From contig JACPDH010000124.1 of assembly GCA_016184115.1 (NCBI GenBank), positions 31,151 to 95,150 on the forward strand: 64,000 nt of DNA, written 5' to 3'. Below the pieces are notes generated by a model that did no database searches, was not told where the DNA came from, and worked only from the letters and a program-made list of their open reading frames with translations. Within the stretch, counting starts at the first letter, position 1. Each line of letters starts with the position of its first letter. This document shows positions 27,706 through 37,977 of the stretch, piece by piece. This DNA comes from Acidobacteriota bacterium (lineage in GTDB: Bacteria; Acidobacteriota; Thermoanaerobaculia; Gp7-AA8). The position numbers were made by a program, and so were the translations under genes.

Positions 27706-29802
27706 ATGAAAACGTACTCCGCTGCCGAGATCCGCAACCTCGCTGTCGTCGGTCACAACGACACGGGGAAGACGACCCTGGTCTCGCAGCTGCTCTTCAA
27801 CGCAGGCGCCACGACGCGCCTGGGGTCGATCAACGAAGGCAGCACGGTGACCGATTTCGATCAGGACGAGATCGATCGCAAACACTCGATCTCCACCGCA
27901 GTTGCGTGGGGCGAGTGGAAAGGTCAGAAGCTCAACCTGATCGACACACCGGGATTCGGCATCTTCATCATGGAGGCGAAGAGCGCACTGCGCGTCGCCG
28001 ACGCGGCGGCCGTCGTCGTCAGCGCGGTGACCGGTGTCGAGGTCTCGACCGAGAAGGTTTGGAAGTTTGCGGAGGACTTCGAGCTGCCGCGGCTGATCGT
28101 CGTCAACAAGATGGATCGCGAGCGTGCTTCATTCACACGCGCTCTCGAGTCGCTGCAGAAAAAGTTCGGCAAGAACGTCACACCGATCCAGATCCCGATC
28201 GGCGAAGAGAAGGATTTCAGCGGGACGATCGACCTCGTCTCGATGCGAGCCTGGAAGTACGCGACGGACGGCTCGGGCAAATACGAGGTCATCGACATAC
28301 CGGCCGACATGAAAGCCGATGCCGGCGAATGGCACGAGAAACTCGTCGAAAAGGTCGCTGAGGGCGACGACAAACTCATGGAAAAGTTCTTCGAGCAGGG
28401 CTCGCTCTCGCGAGAGGAGCTTCTCGACGGGCTCAAGCGCGAGATTGCTGCGCACGAGATCTTTCCCGTGGTCTGCGTTTCGGCGTCGCACAACATCGGC
28501 GGCCACGCAATCCTCGACGCGATCGTCGAGATGCTCCCTGCGGCCGACGCGCGCGGAAAGATCAGCGGCAAGGGCGCCGACGGCAGCGAGATCTCCTTCG
28601 ACTGTAACGACAACGCCTTCCCTTCGGCCCTGATCTTCAAGACGACCTCGGACCCGTTCTCAGGGCAGGTGTCGCTGTTCCGCATTTTCTCGGGCACGTT
28701 CAAGTCCGACAGCGCCTACAAGAACACGTCGAAGGACCACGACGAGCGTCTCGGCAAATTGCAGGTGGTCCAAGGCAAGACCATGACACATGCGCCGGAG
28801 CTTCACGCGGGCGACATCGGTGCCGTGGCGAAGCTCAAAGACTCTCACACCGGGGACACCCTCGCTTCGAAAGAACACCCGATCGTGATCCCGCACATCA
28901 AGTACCCGGAGAACTCGATCTCATTCGCGATCGAGCCGAAGACGAAGGGTGACGAGGACAAGCTCTCAACGGCGATCACGCGCATCATGGAAGAGGATCC
29001 TTCGATCCGCTTCGGTCGCGAGGAGCAGACGAAGGAGTTCCTCATATCGGGGCAGGGACAGCTCCATGTCGAGATCGTGATCTCGAAACTCAAGAGGAAG
29101 TACGGCGTCGACGTCATCCTCCATCCGCCGAAGGTTCCCTACCGCGAGACGATCACGCGATCGGCTGACGCGCACGGACGGCACAAGAAGCAGTCGGGCG
29201 GCCACGGCCAGTTCGCAGACTGCAAGGTCACGATCGAGCCGTTGCCGCGCGGGGGAGAATTCGAGTTTGTCGACGAGATCTTCGGTGGCTCGATTCCGCG
29301 CCAGTACATACCTGCGGTCGAAAAGGGTATGCAGGAAGCGCGGGTGAAGGGCTACCTCGCGGGCTTCCCCGTCGTCGACTTCCGTGTCCGCCTCAAGGAC
29401 GGCCAGTACCACGACGTCGACTCTTCGGAGATGGCGTTCAAAATCGCGGCGAGCCTCGCCTTCCAGGAGGGCATGGCGAAGGCAGGTGCGACCCTACTCG
29501 AGCCAATCATGCACGTCGACCTCTACGCGCCGGGCGAGTACATGGGAGACCTGATGGGGGACCTCACTTCGCGCAGAGGCAAGGTCGAAGGGATGGATGC
29601 CGAGGATGACTCGCAGGTCATCCGCGCACAGGTTCCGCTCTCGGAGATGCTTACGTACGGCTCCACGCTCCGTTCGATTACGCAGGGGCGCGGGAGCTTC
29701 CACATGGAGTACTCGCACTACGAAGAAGTCCCGCGGCACCTCCAGGACAAGATCATCGCCGACGCACAGAAGGCCAAGGCGGAGAAGGCAGAGCACGCCT
29801 GA
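27706..29802 (+). CDS. EF-G paralogue (EF-G2-like translational GTPase)
   Basis: Translational GTPase of 698 residues with the EF-G domain order. G1 is GHNDTGKTTL, G3 DTPGF, G4 NKMDRE and G5 SASHN; domains II-V follow, including GQGQLHVEIVISKLKRKYGVDV. GHNDTGK differs from the GHIDHGK of canonical EF-G, so this is probably the second-type EF-G found in many bacteria rather than the main elongation factor. The ATG at 27706 has a strong GAGGAGA site. No ribosomal protein or tuf genes are nearby. Confidence 0.88.
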   Translation: MKTYSAAEIRNLAVVGHNDTGKTTLVSQLLFNAGATTRLGSINEGSTVTDFDQDEIDRKHSISTAVAWGEWKGQKLNLIDTPGFGIFIMEAKSALRVADAAAVVVSAVTGVEVSTEKVWKFAEDFELPRLIVVNKMDRERASFTRALESLQKKFGKNVTPIQIPIGEEKDFSGTIDLVSMRAWKYATDGSGKYEVIDIPADMKADAGEWHEKLVEKVAEGDDKLMEKFFEQGSLSREELLDGLKREIAAHEIFPVVCVSASHNIGGHAILDAIVEMLPAADARGKISGKGADGSEISFDCNDNAFPSALIFKTTSDPFSGQVSLFRIFSGTFKSDSAYKNTSKDHDERLGKLQVVQGKTMTHAPELHAGDIGAVAKLKDSHTGDTLASKEHPIVIPHIKYPENSISFAIEPKTKGDEDKLSTAITRIMEEDPSIRFGREEQTKEFLISGQGQLHVEIVISKLKRKYGVDVILHPPKVPYRETITRSADAHGRHKKQSGGHGQFADCKVTIEPLPRGGEFEFVDEIFGGSIPRQYIPAVEKGMQEARVKGYLAGFPVVDFRVRLKDGQYHDVDSSEMAFKIAASLAFQEGMAKAGATLLEPIMHVDLYAPGEYMGDLMGDLTSRRGKVEGMDAEDDSQVIRAQVPLSEMLTYGSTLRSITQGRGSFHMEYSHYEEVPRHLQDKIIADAQKAKAEKAEHA

Positions 29803-29819
29803 TCGAGAACTTCGTCGTG

Positions 29820-29849
29820 AAAAGGCGCGACCCACGGGTCGCGCCTTTT
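29820..29849 (+). terminator. intrinsic terminator after the EF-G paralogue
   Basis: 13-bp stem (AAAAGGCGCGACC with its complement) and a CACG loop, with TTTT on the 3' side, 17 nt after the stop codon. Confidence 0.9.
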
Positions 29850-30021
29850 CGCTTCGCCCCCGCACTCCGACCCGTTCCGAGCCATCCCGCCGCCCAGAAA
29901 CACCCTCAGGCGGAATTCGGCGACCTCCCCGTTGGTTGGTCGATCCACTAGTGATCTGCCAGCTCGAGACGAACCCACACGTTCGGATTCTCCTGAGGCA
30001 ACACGGAAAGGAGATTCACCG

Positions 30022-30225
30022 ATGAGAACATCCGGTAACGTGAAGTGGTTCAACGACGCCAAGGGCTTCGGCTTCATCACGAGCGAGAGTGGCGAAGACG
30101 TCTTCGTTCATTTCTCGGCCATTCAGGGTGCGGGCTTCCGCTCGCTCGCCGAAGGCGCTGCGGTTGAATTCGATGTCGTGCGCGGCCCCAAAGGCCTCCA
30201 GGCTTCGAACGTCACCCCTGTCTAA
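30022..30225 (+). CDS. cold-shock protein, CspA family
   Basis: Single-stranded nucleic-acid binding OB-fold protein of 67 residues. RNP1 is KGFGFIT and RNP2 is VFVHFSAI; it starts [18 protein letters not shown]. The ATG at 30022 follows AAAGGAGA. It is monocistronic: a terminator precedes it and another follows 22 nt after the stop. Confidence 0.95.
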   Translation: MRTSGNVKWFNDAKGFGFITSESGEDVFVHFSAIQGAGFRSLAEGAAVEFDVVRGPKGLQASNVTPV

Positions 30226-30247
30226 CCTCGAACGTTTGATGTACCCG

Positions 30248-30273
30248 AAGGGGCAGGAGCGATCCTGCCCCTT
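30248..30273 (+). terminator. terminator after the cold-shock gene
   Basis: Perfect 11-bp stem AAGGGGCAGGA with its complement, loop GCGA. Only a short T-stretch follows. Confidence 0.8.
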
Positions 30274-30333
30274 CCGTCTGATGCACCCCGCAGCTTCGGC
30301 CGGCCCGCCGTTGCGTGGGAGGAGGAGAACTGA

Positions 30334-30507
30334 TTGAGTCGACCAACCGTCTCATTTGCCAAACGGCAGCGGGAGCAGATCAAGAAGGACAAGCAGGCCG
30401 AAAAGGCGGCGCGGCGCGCACAGCGCAAGACCGACAAAGAAAGCGGCGTGCTCAGCGACGAGAACGAGTTTGAGGTTCTGGACGGACCTCGGCCACTCGA
30501 AGACTAA
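30334..30507 (+). CDS. small highly charged protein (57 aa)
   Basis: TTG start at 30334, preceded by GGAGGAGAAC. It encodes a 57-residue protein that begins MSRPTVSFAKRQREQIKKDK and continues with a Lys/Arg/Glu/Ala-rich helix, then an acidic tail ending RPLEDTAA-stop region (final residues GPRPLED). The basic N-terminal part resembles a nucleic-acid or ribosome-binding helix. Good RBS, clean stop and typical codon use support a real gene. Function unknown. Confidence 0.6.
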   Translation: MSRPTVSFAKRQREQIKKDKQAEKAARRAQRKTDKESGVLSDENEFEVLDGPRPLED

Positions 30508-30534
30508 CGCGCCGCGACGACCTTCAGGCGCGCA

Positions 30535-31221
30535 TCAAGGCTTCGCGAGCCGGACCCGGATCAACTCCACGTCGGTCTGCGCTCCCGCTGAGGCCACCAC
30601 GGTGAACCTCGCCTCGGTTCCATCCTTTCCTACCACCCGAACGTTGAACGAGCCCTCCTGGGGAAATTCATAAGGCTCCTCTTTCGACGCGTACTGCCCC
30701 ACTTCACCGATCGGGAGCTCGTTCACGAAGACGGTTGCTTCAGGCTGATCACACTCGAACGCGACTCCCCGGCGCACTTCAAAGCTCGACGTCGGCACCA
30801 CGCCGGTCGCGTCGCCACGAATTGCGTCGCGCGGCAACTCCCCTTCAGGTAAGGGCTGCGCAAGCGGCACGGCTCCGCCGGCCTCGTTCTGCACGACCGA
30901 GGAGGCGCCTGGACCCGGATCTCCCGGTGCGCCGCCGCTGTCCTCCCGCACCCCGCTCGTGGCAACGGGTCGTTGCGGTGTGGTGATCACATAGTTCGTC
31001 TCGCTCCGCGACCGAGGCCGCATGCCGGTCCAGACCGCCACCGCGGCGATCGCGACAAGCGCAATGCCGATGGCTGGCGCAATCCAGCGAGGGAGCTCGA
31101 GCGGCGGCTCCTCGAGCGGCGTCGCCTCCGGTTCCGTCGAGCCGCCTTCGCCTTCAGGCGCAGCCGATTCTCCCGACGGCGTTGGCGGCTCACCATCGTG
31201 CTGGTGCTCAAGCTCGTCCAT
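30535..31221 (-). CDS. single-pass membrane protein, unknown function
   Basis: Protein of 228 residues: an acidic, Pro/Glu-rich cytosolic N-terminus (1-44), one transmembrane helix (WIAPAIGIALVAIAAVAVW), a Gly/Pro-rich linker, and a folded C-terminal domain with an ATVFVNELPIGEVGQY segment reminiscent of PEGA-type beta domains. It is 5 bp after the DUF2007 gene, so probably cotranscribed. The domain assignment is weak. Confidence 0.65.
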   Translation of the reverse strand: MDELEHQHDGEPPTPSGESAAPEGEGGSTEPEATPLEEPPLELPRWIAPAIGIALVAIAAVAVWTGMRPRSRSETNYVITTPQRPVATSGVREDSGGAPGDPGPGASSVVQNEAGGAVPLAQPLPEGELPRDAIRGDATGVVPTSSFEVRRGVAFECDQPEATVFVNELPIGEVGQYASKEEPYEFPQEGSFNVRVVGKDGTEARFTVVASAGAQTDVELIRVRLAKP

Positions 31222-31226
31222 GGGCG

Positions 31227-31652
31227 CTACGACTTCTGGTCGTCCTCCGAGACGGTCTCCGCGTCATCGGCGATCATCGCCGGACCGTCGTCGGTCATGA
31301 CCGACTCGTCCGATGGTGCGGCCTCGAAATCTTCTTCGCGCTCGGCGAGCAGACGGATCGCGTCGGCCTCCCGTTCTGCATCGACGAAGACGCGGATCTC
31401 GCCCATGGTGCCGATGTTCACAGGCAGCATGTTGACTTCGAGCGACTCGTATTGCGACGGGATCCCCTCAGCCTGGAGAAATCCCCGAACCATGCGCGCT
31501 TCTTCTTCCGAACCAACAGTCGCGATTTCGACCCAGGTCGTGGTGTCGCCTTCGACCGTCTGATACGGCAGCTCGTCGACGAGCGCGACCTTGTCGTCAG
31601 GGCATTCGGTCTTTGCTTCGAATTCGCGCTTGCACACCGGGCAGTACGCCAT
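31227..31652 (-). CDS. DUF2007-domain protein with N-terminal CxxC
   Basis: Protein of 141 residues. The N-terminus has CPVC and a third Cys at position 17, an incomplete zinc-ribbon. Residues 38-105 match the DUF2007 pattern: WVEIATVGSEEEARMVRGFL, then SLEVNML and a V-F-V strand. DUF2007 domains are predicted signal-transducing or adaptor modules. The acidic C-terminal tail has no further motif. Confidence 0.75.
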   Translation of the reverse strand: MAYCPVCKREFEAKTECPDDKVALVDELPYQTVEGDTTTWVEIATVGSEEEARMVRGFLQAEGIPSQYESLEVNMLPVNIGTMGEIRVFVDAEREADAIRLLAEREEDFEAAPSDESVMTDDGPAMIADDAETVSEDDQKS

Positions 31653-31686
31653 GGTTGCCTCCTCTGCAGTCAGTCTACTCCCTACC

Positions 31687-32763
31687 TCACGCGACGAGCT
31701 CGATCGTTCCAGCTCGTTCGGTCATCTCGCCGATTCTGCTACAGAGCGTACCTGTCGTGGCGGCTTCCGTCTCAAGCAGTTTCGCGTTCTCGGGCGCCAC
31801 CGCGATGAGCAGGCCTCCGCTCGTCTGCGCGTCGCAGCAGAGCGTGAGGTCGTCCTCGCCAGCGCGTAGCTCGACCGAGCTGCGGAACGCGCTCTCATTG
31901 CGTCGCGTGCCTGCGGGCACGTATCCCTTCGCCATGAGCTCGCGCACACCCTCGATCACCGGAATCGCGGAGGCGGAGATTCGCGCGCCGGCACGAGCGC
32001 CGTTACACATCTCGCGCAAGTGACCGATGAGCCCGTAACCCGTCACGTCGGTACAACCGGTCGCGTGCGCGGCGACCATCGCTCGCGCCGCGTCTCGGTT
32101 CAGCAGCTGCATCCAGCCTACTGCGTCGTCGAACGCGGGTATGTGCTTCCTCCCGATTCCCCATCGCGTTCGCTCCGTCTGAGCGCGATAGGCGGCGACG
32201 GCAACGCCGTTGCCGATCGGTTTCGTCAGGTAGAGCAGATCGCCAGGCCGCGCTGTCGAATTGAGCACGACCGCATCGGCATCGCAGACTCCCGTAACCA
32301 CGAGCCCGTACTTTGGAACGTCATCGATGATCGTATGCCCGCCAGCGATCGGAAACCCCGCTTCCTTCGCCTTGGTCGCACCACCCGCGAAAATTTGTTC
32401 GAGCACCTCGAGCGGCAACTTCTCGGTCGGAAAGCCGGCGACCGCGAGCCCAAGTATCGGCTCGGCCCCCATCGCGTAGACGTCGGAGATGGAGTTCGCC
32501 GCGGCAATCGCGCCGAACAGAAACGGGTCGTCGATCACGGGGGTGAAGAAGTCGACGGTCTGCACGAGCACACGTCTACCGTCGATGCGAAACACCGCTG
32601 CATCGTCGTTGTTCTCATGCCCCACGAGCAGGGGCCCGGAGACCGTGTCGACCGGGAGGCGCGAGAGAATGCGGCGCAGGTCATCCTGACCCAGCTTGCA
32701 CGCTCACCCGCCAGTCGTGGCGAATGACGAAAGTGGGGGATGACGGCGAATCTTTGCCTTCAT
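31687..32763 (-). CDS. selD: selenide, water dikinase (selenophosphate synthetase), selenocysteine-containing
   Basis: Makes selenophosphate from selenide and ATP for Sec-tRNA and selenouridine synthesis. From the ATG at 32763 (preceded by GGAGAT) the frame encodes MKAKIRRHPPLSSFATTGG, then TGA at 32704-32706, then ACKLGQDDLRRIL and on into standard SelD (VGHENNDDAAVFRID, VQTVDFFTPVIDDP, IAGGHTIIDDVPKYG, CDAQTSGGLLIAV). The TGA sits exactly where E. coli SelD has catalytic Cys17 in GCGCK, as in known Sec-containing SelD. Read-through gives 358 residues, normal for the family; without it the protein would lack its catalytic N-terminus. A SECIS-like hairpin follows the TGA. selA, selB and selC are not in the window. 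Confidence 0.88.
32677..32693 (-). promoter_or_regulatory. candidate bacterial SECIS hairpin in selD
   Basis: Starting 10 nt after the UGA, UGGGUCA pairs with UGACCUG (7 bp including two G-U wobbles) around a GGA loop. The loop begins 17 nt after the UGA and its first base is G, as expected for SelB-recognised bacterial SECIS elements. Confidence 0.6.
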
Positions 32764-32834
32764 ATCTCCATCTTACTTCTTCCCGACGGCGCACGGTCGG
32801 AATGGAGTCGCCCGCGTCACAGTTGCGCTCCCGC

Positions 32835-33107
32835 ATGAACATCGACTATGCGACGCTCGCGCAGGACATCGAAAGCGGCGAGCTCTCGAAGCGCCTTGCC
32901 GGGGAGCTGATCATCGGGTTCCGCCTGATGCAGGAGGCGGGCGACCCGCTGCCTCCCGCGTCGTATTACGCCACGAAGATCACCGAGATCATTCACGCGA
33001 ACGCCGAGGCCGAGCTCTCGAAGGACATGACCTACTACCTCTACCAGGAAGTGCTCATGGCCTGCGAACAGGCTCGGGCGAGTGTACTGGGGCCACCGGC
33101 GGCATGA
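32835..33107 (+). CDS. hypothetical protein (90 aa)
   Basis: Small soluble alpha-helical protein starting MNIDYATLAQDIESGELSKR; an alternative ATG at 32802 would add 11 residues. There are no recognised motifs. It is divergent from selD, so the two may share a promoter region, and convergent with the metalloprotease gene 27 bp downstream. The start and function are uncertain. Confidence 0.55.
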   Translation: MNIDYATLAQDIESGELSKRLAGELIIGFRLMQEAGDPLPPASYYATKITEIIHANAEAELSKDMTYYLYQEVLMACEQARASVLGPPAA

Positions 33108-33134
33108 AGCGACAGCCGGTCTGTGAGGCACGAG

Positions 33135-34331
33135 TCAGCGTGGGCGTCCTGCCGCTGGAACGAATTTTCGTATCGCCTTCGCGTCCGCGCCCCACGCAAC
33201 GATCACTCTCGCGCCGAGGGTCGCAATTCTGACGTTAGGCGCGCCCTTCTCTTCGAGCAGCGGGCCGATCGCCTCGGCGAACTCACCGGCGTCGGCCGCC
33301 GAATCCCACGACGAGTCGACCATCACGGTCGCCCCTCCCTTCCCACGCCGCACGACCACACGATCCGATTCCCAGCCTTCTCCGGCGTCTTCGCCGAGAA
33401 GGAATCGCCAGTGAAATTCACCCAGAACCGTCCGGAGGAGCTCCGAGCCGGTCGCCTCGGCTGTGGCATGCGCCGGGCGCCCTGTTCCCGCAACGCGCTC
33501 GCGATATAGCTCCGGCCTCAGAATCTCTTCCGTCGAGACCGGTGGATTCGCATGAATCGCGTCGAGGGCCTTCCACCCGCCCGCTCGATAGGCGTCGAGT
33601 ACGAAAACCAATCCGTCGACATAGGGAAACTGAAGCGAATCGACAAAATATCGCGGAATCCCCGCGGGGATGGAGTCCCCTCGCTCCGCCGCGTCGCGGA
33701 GAGCATCGACCATCCCTTCCTGAGCGATCATCGTTTCGAGGTCCGCTCCCATCTTTTCACCAAGGTGCGCGAGCATCACGAGTGTCGCCTCTCCTTCGAG
33801 AAGCGATTGATAGGCGAGCGCCGCATCCCAGTCAGCCTGCAAACTGATGGTTCGAGCTCCAGCGCCGAAGGCCTGGTCCTGAAGCGCATGCATCAATTCG
33901 TGCACCTGGACTGCCTCGACCATCACAGCCGGCATCGGGATCCCGCTCGGCGGTTCGTCGAGGGCGTAGTAGACGTGCTTGGCAGGATCGTAGAAGGCGA
34001 GCACCTGTGCGTCGTAGAGGTCGAGCAGAGGATCGATCGTTACCGCTCCATCGACGAGATAGAGCGCCTTGAGCGCGTCGAGATAGCCATCAGTTCCTTG
34101 CAGCAGATCGCGCTCGATTTGCGCGCGGAGAAAAGTCCGGAGCTCCGCTCTCTCAATCGTCTCGTGTTTGACCTCGGCGGTGAATTTCTTCCCGCGGAGT
34201 GCCTCGACGGAGGCGATCTGAGCTTCAAACCGTCCCTCAGCCCCGGCCTGGAGCGCGATTGTGGCGGCGAGTGCGAGCGTGGCAAACTGGCGAATCGGGA
34301 TCAGGATCGGGCCTCCGGACGACCGACGCAT
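33135..34331 (-). CDS. exported zinc metalloprotease-like protein
   Basis: Protein of 398 residues with a signal-peptide-like N-terminus (start ATG 34331, FATLALAATIALQAGAEG). The zinc motif VHELMHALQDQ (HExxH) is followed about 40 residues later by LLEGEATLVM, supplying the third ligand Glu, so it has a gluzincin-like arrangement. The long C-terminal part has no recognised domain. The protease family cannot be named with confidence. Divergent from the HATPase gene with 56 bp between. Confidence 0.75.
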   Translation of the reverse strand: MRRSSGGPILIPIRQFATLALAATIALQAGAEGRFEAQIASVEALRGKKFTAEVKHETIERAELRTFLRAQIERDLLQGTDGYLDALKALYLVDGAVTIDPLLDLYDAQVLAFYDPAKHVYYALDEPPSGIPMPAVMVEAVQVHELMHALQDQAFGAGARTISLQADWDAALAYQSLLEGEATLVMLAHLGEKMGADLETMIAQEGMVDALRDAAERGDSIPAGIPRYFVDSLQFPYVDGLVFVLDAYRAGGWKALDAIHANPPVSTEEILRPELYRERVAGTGRPAHATAEATGSELLRTVLGEFHWRFLLGEDAGEGWESDRVVVRRGKGGATVMVDSSWDSAADAGEFAEAIGPLLEEKGAPNVRIATLGARVIVAWGADAKAIRKFVPAAGRPR

Positions 34332-34387
34332 CTTACTTGCTTGATTGCCTGAACGACCATCCCGTAGAATTCGCCTGCCTTTTCCCA

Positions 34388-34837
34388 ATGAATCCCGATT
34401 CCGAACACATCGAGATCACGATCACCAGCCGGTTCGAGAACATCGAACTGGTGCAAGTGATTGCTGAGCACATCTGCGAATGCGCGGGGCTCGACGACGA
34501 CGGCTCGCATTGGGTCGGGATGGCAGTCCGCGAAGGGGTCGCGAATGCGATTAAGCACGGCAACAGGCTCGACACCCGTAAACGGGTGTTTACGACCTTT
34601 GACGTGAAGGACGCACGCCTTGCGATTCACATCCGCGATGAGGGTGAAGGCTTCGATCCGGCAAACGTTGCCGATCCGCTCAGCCCGATAAACATCATGA
34701 AGACGAGCGGACGCGGTATCTTCTACATGAAGACGTTCATGGACGAGGTCGACTTCAGCTTCCCGGACAGCCGCGGTACGGAGCTCGTCATGCGCAAGAA
34801 TCTCGCCGCTCACGATGACGCGGCGACCCAGGATTGA
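34388..34837 (+). CDS. anti-sigma factor / serine kinase, RsbW-like HATPase
   Basis: Protein of 149 residues with a GHKL ATPase fold: N-box VREGVANAIKHGN, G1 HIRDEGEGFDP, and the G2 region MKTSGRGIFYMKTFMDEV. Such proteins bind sigma factors or phosphorylate STAS antagonists. It is followed 32 bp later by a STAS gene, so it forms a partner-switching pair. No PP2C phosphatase or cognate sigma factor is adjacent. A TAGAAT -10-like box lies upstream. Confidence 0.85.
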   Translation: MNPDSEHIEITITSRFENIELVQVIAEHICECAGLDDDGSHWVGMAVREGVANAIKHGNRLDTRKRVFTTFDVKDARLAIHIRDEGEGFDPANVADPLSPINIMKTSGRGIFYMKTFMDEVDFSFPDSRGTELVMRKNLAAHDDAATQD

Positions 34838-34869
34838 CACGGAACTCACGATCAAAGGAGATCGCAATT

Positions 34870-35208
34870 ATGAAAACCACTTCGAGAAACGTCGACGGCG
34901 TCGAAATCCTCGCGCTTCAGGGAAAGATCACAATCGGCTCGGGCGACGTACAGCTGCGCGACCTCATCTCGCAGTGCCTGAATGACGGGAAGAACAACAT
35001 CCTTCTCGACATGTCGGGTGTGTCGACGATCGATTCGTCTGGCATCGGCGAGCTCGTCGGCTCGTTCACGACCGTCACCAACCGTGGCGGCCGCCTCAAG
35101 CTGCTTCACCTTCCGGGCAAAGTCTCCGACCTGCTCCAGGTCACGCAGCTGATCACCGTCTTCGAAGTTCATGAGGACGAAGCGGCCGCGGTCGCGAGCT
35201 TCAAGTAA
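34870..35208 (+). CDS. STAS-domain anti-sigma factor antagonist
   Basis: SpoIIAA/RsbV-type protein of 112 residues. The phosphorylatable Ser lies in the conserved MSGVSTIDSSGIGELV loop, followed by RGGRLKLLHLPGKV. The ATG at 34870 follows AAAGGAGA, stronger than the RBS of the kinase gene, suggesting antagonist excess. It is regulated by the adjacent RsbW-like kinase. Confidence 0.9.
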   Translation: MKTTSRNVDGVEILALQGKITIGSGDVQLRDLISQCLNDGKNNILLDMSGVSTIDSSGIGELVGSFTTVTNRGGRLKLLHLPGKVSDLLQVTQLITVFEVHEDEAAAVASFK

Positions 35209-35233
35209 GAGTCCGGATCACCGGAATCTGACG

Positions 35234-35262
35234 CGAGGAGCCGCCCTCCGGGCGGCTCCTCG
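35234..35262. terminator. terminator between convergent STAS and lipoprotein genes
   Basis: Perfect 13-bp stem (CGAGGAGCCGCCC and complement) with a TCC loop, located 25 bp after each of the convergent stop codons, so it can serve both strands. Confidence 0.85.
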
Positions 35263-35287
35263 TCTATCCAGCCCTGCGGGCTGCAGT

Positions 35288-35917
35288 TCAGAATCGATTC
35301 CGCCGGTCCGCAGCGCCATCGTCGGGCTTGCGTGCTCCCCAGCGAATGGGTGACGTGTTCGTGATGACCGTCGCCGAATGCTCGATCCAGGACGGAAAGA
35401 GCTTGTCGGCAAGCGCTGGATCGCGCACTGCGACCTCCGGAATCCCGATCAGCTCGCGGAACGGCTCGACTTGCTTCAAATAGACGAGCTTGAGCCTGAT
35501 CTCGCGGGGCGCCATCACAAGGAGGTCCCTCGCCACCGGAACGATGAGGCGCCCCCCCGCGGTGAGCTTCACCCGTTCACCCGGTTTGATCTCGATCAGA
35601 CGAGGCACGAGCTCGTTGCCTGGGACTTCAGAGCCAACAGTGACCGTAAAGACCCCGGTCTCGCCTTCGTACGCGATTTCGGGAGTCATGCTCGCGAATG
35701 CGATCGGCGCCGTGCGGAGGTTCTCGATCTCGTAGACGATCGAAACGTTGGATCCCTGCGAATACCCCTGGGCGAAGAACTGCGCGTCGACACGGACGTC
35801 GTCTTCCTTGCCGAGCACTCGGTTCGGCTCTTCCATGTCGACGCCGCGCGATGCGCACGACGCAAGCAAGAGAACCGTCAGCAGCGGCAGAAGAATCACA
35901 CGGGCCGCGATCGTCAC
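35288..35917 (-). CDS. putative lipoprotein, unknown function
   Basis: Protein of 209 residues with a lipoprotein signal peptide: ARVILLPLLTVLLLASCASRG, lipobox L-A-S-C. GTG start at 35917, preceded by a GAGGAGG-type site. The mature part is beta-rich (VSIVYEIENLRTAPIAFASM) and may be an immunoglobulin-like domain. It is 11 bp downstream of lepA, so probably cotranscribed. Confidence 0.7.
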   Translation of the reverse strand: MTIAARVILLPLLTVLLLASCASRGVDMEEPNRVLGKEDDVRVDAQFFAQGYSQGSNVSIVYEIENLRTAPIAFASMTPEIAYEGETGVFTVTVGSEVPGNELVPRLIEIKPGERVKLTAGGRLIVPVARDLLVMAPREIRLKLVYLKQVEPFRELIGIPEVAVRDPALADKLFPSWIEHSATVITNTSPIRWGARKPDDGAADRRNRF

Positions 35918-35928
35918 GAGGAGCCTCC

Positions 35929-37725
<1,797 letters not shown>

Positions 37726-37836
37726 CGATTCACGACACGCTCGCCCTATCGCTTCAGGCGGAGCGGCGGGTCATGTAACACGAAACAAGGGGATTGTCAT
37801 CCAAGGGGTGGTACGAGGGGGGCTCGTGAAGTCAGA

Positions 37837-37949
37837 AACACATCGAATGCTGAATGCAGAATGCAGAACGATGAATGTAGAAAGGGCGCCCGGGGGACTT
37901 CCCTTCTAGATTCATCGTTCTGCATTCTGCATTCAGCATTCGATGTGTT
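37837..37949. repeat. inverted heptamer-repeat element (GAATGCA type)
   Basis: Two perfect 40-nt inverted arms, 37837-37876 and 37910-37949, around a 33-nt centre. Each arm is a 7-bp-period array (GAATGCT GAATGCA GAATGCA GAACGAT GAAT). It lies in the 252-bp gap between lepA and the dehydrogenase gene. No ORF. Confidence 0.9.
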
Positions 37950-37977
37950 CGGTCTCCCACGTCAGCGGATGCTCCCC

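Noticed and set aside
27573..27885. N-terminal extension of the Ser/Thr kinase back to 27885
   Set aside because: It would overlap about 180 bp of the divergent EF-G coding region and shows no family-like sequence.
31687..32763. selD as a pseudogene with a premature stop
   Set aside because: The stop is TGA exactly at the catalytic Cys site, the frame is intact on both sides, the start and RBS are good, and a SECIS-like hairpin follows.
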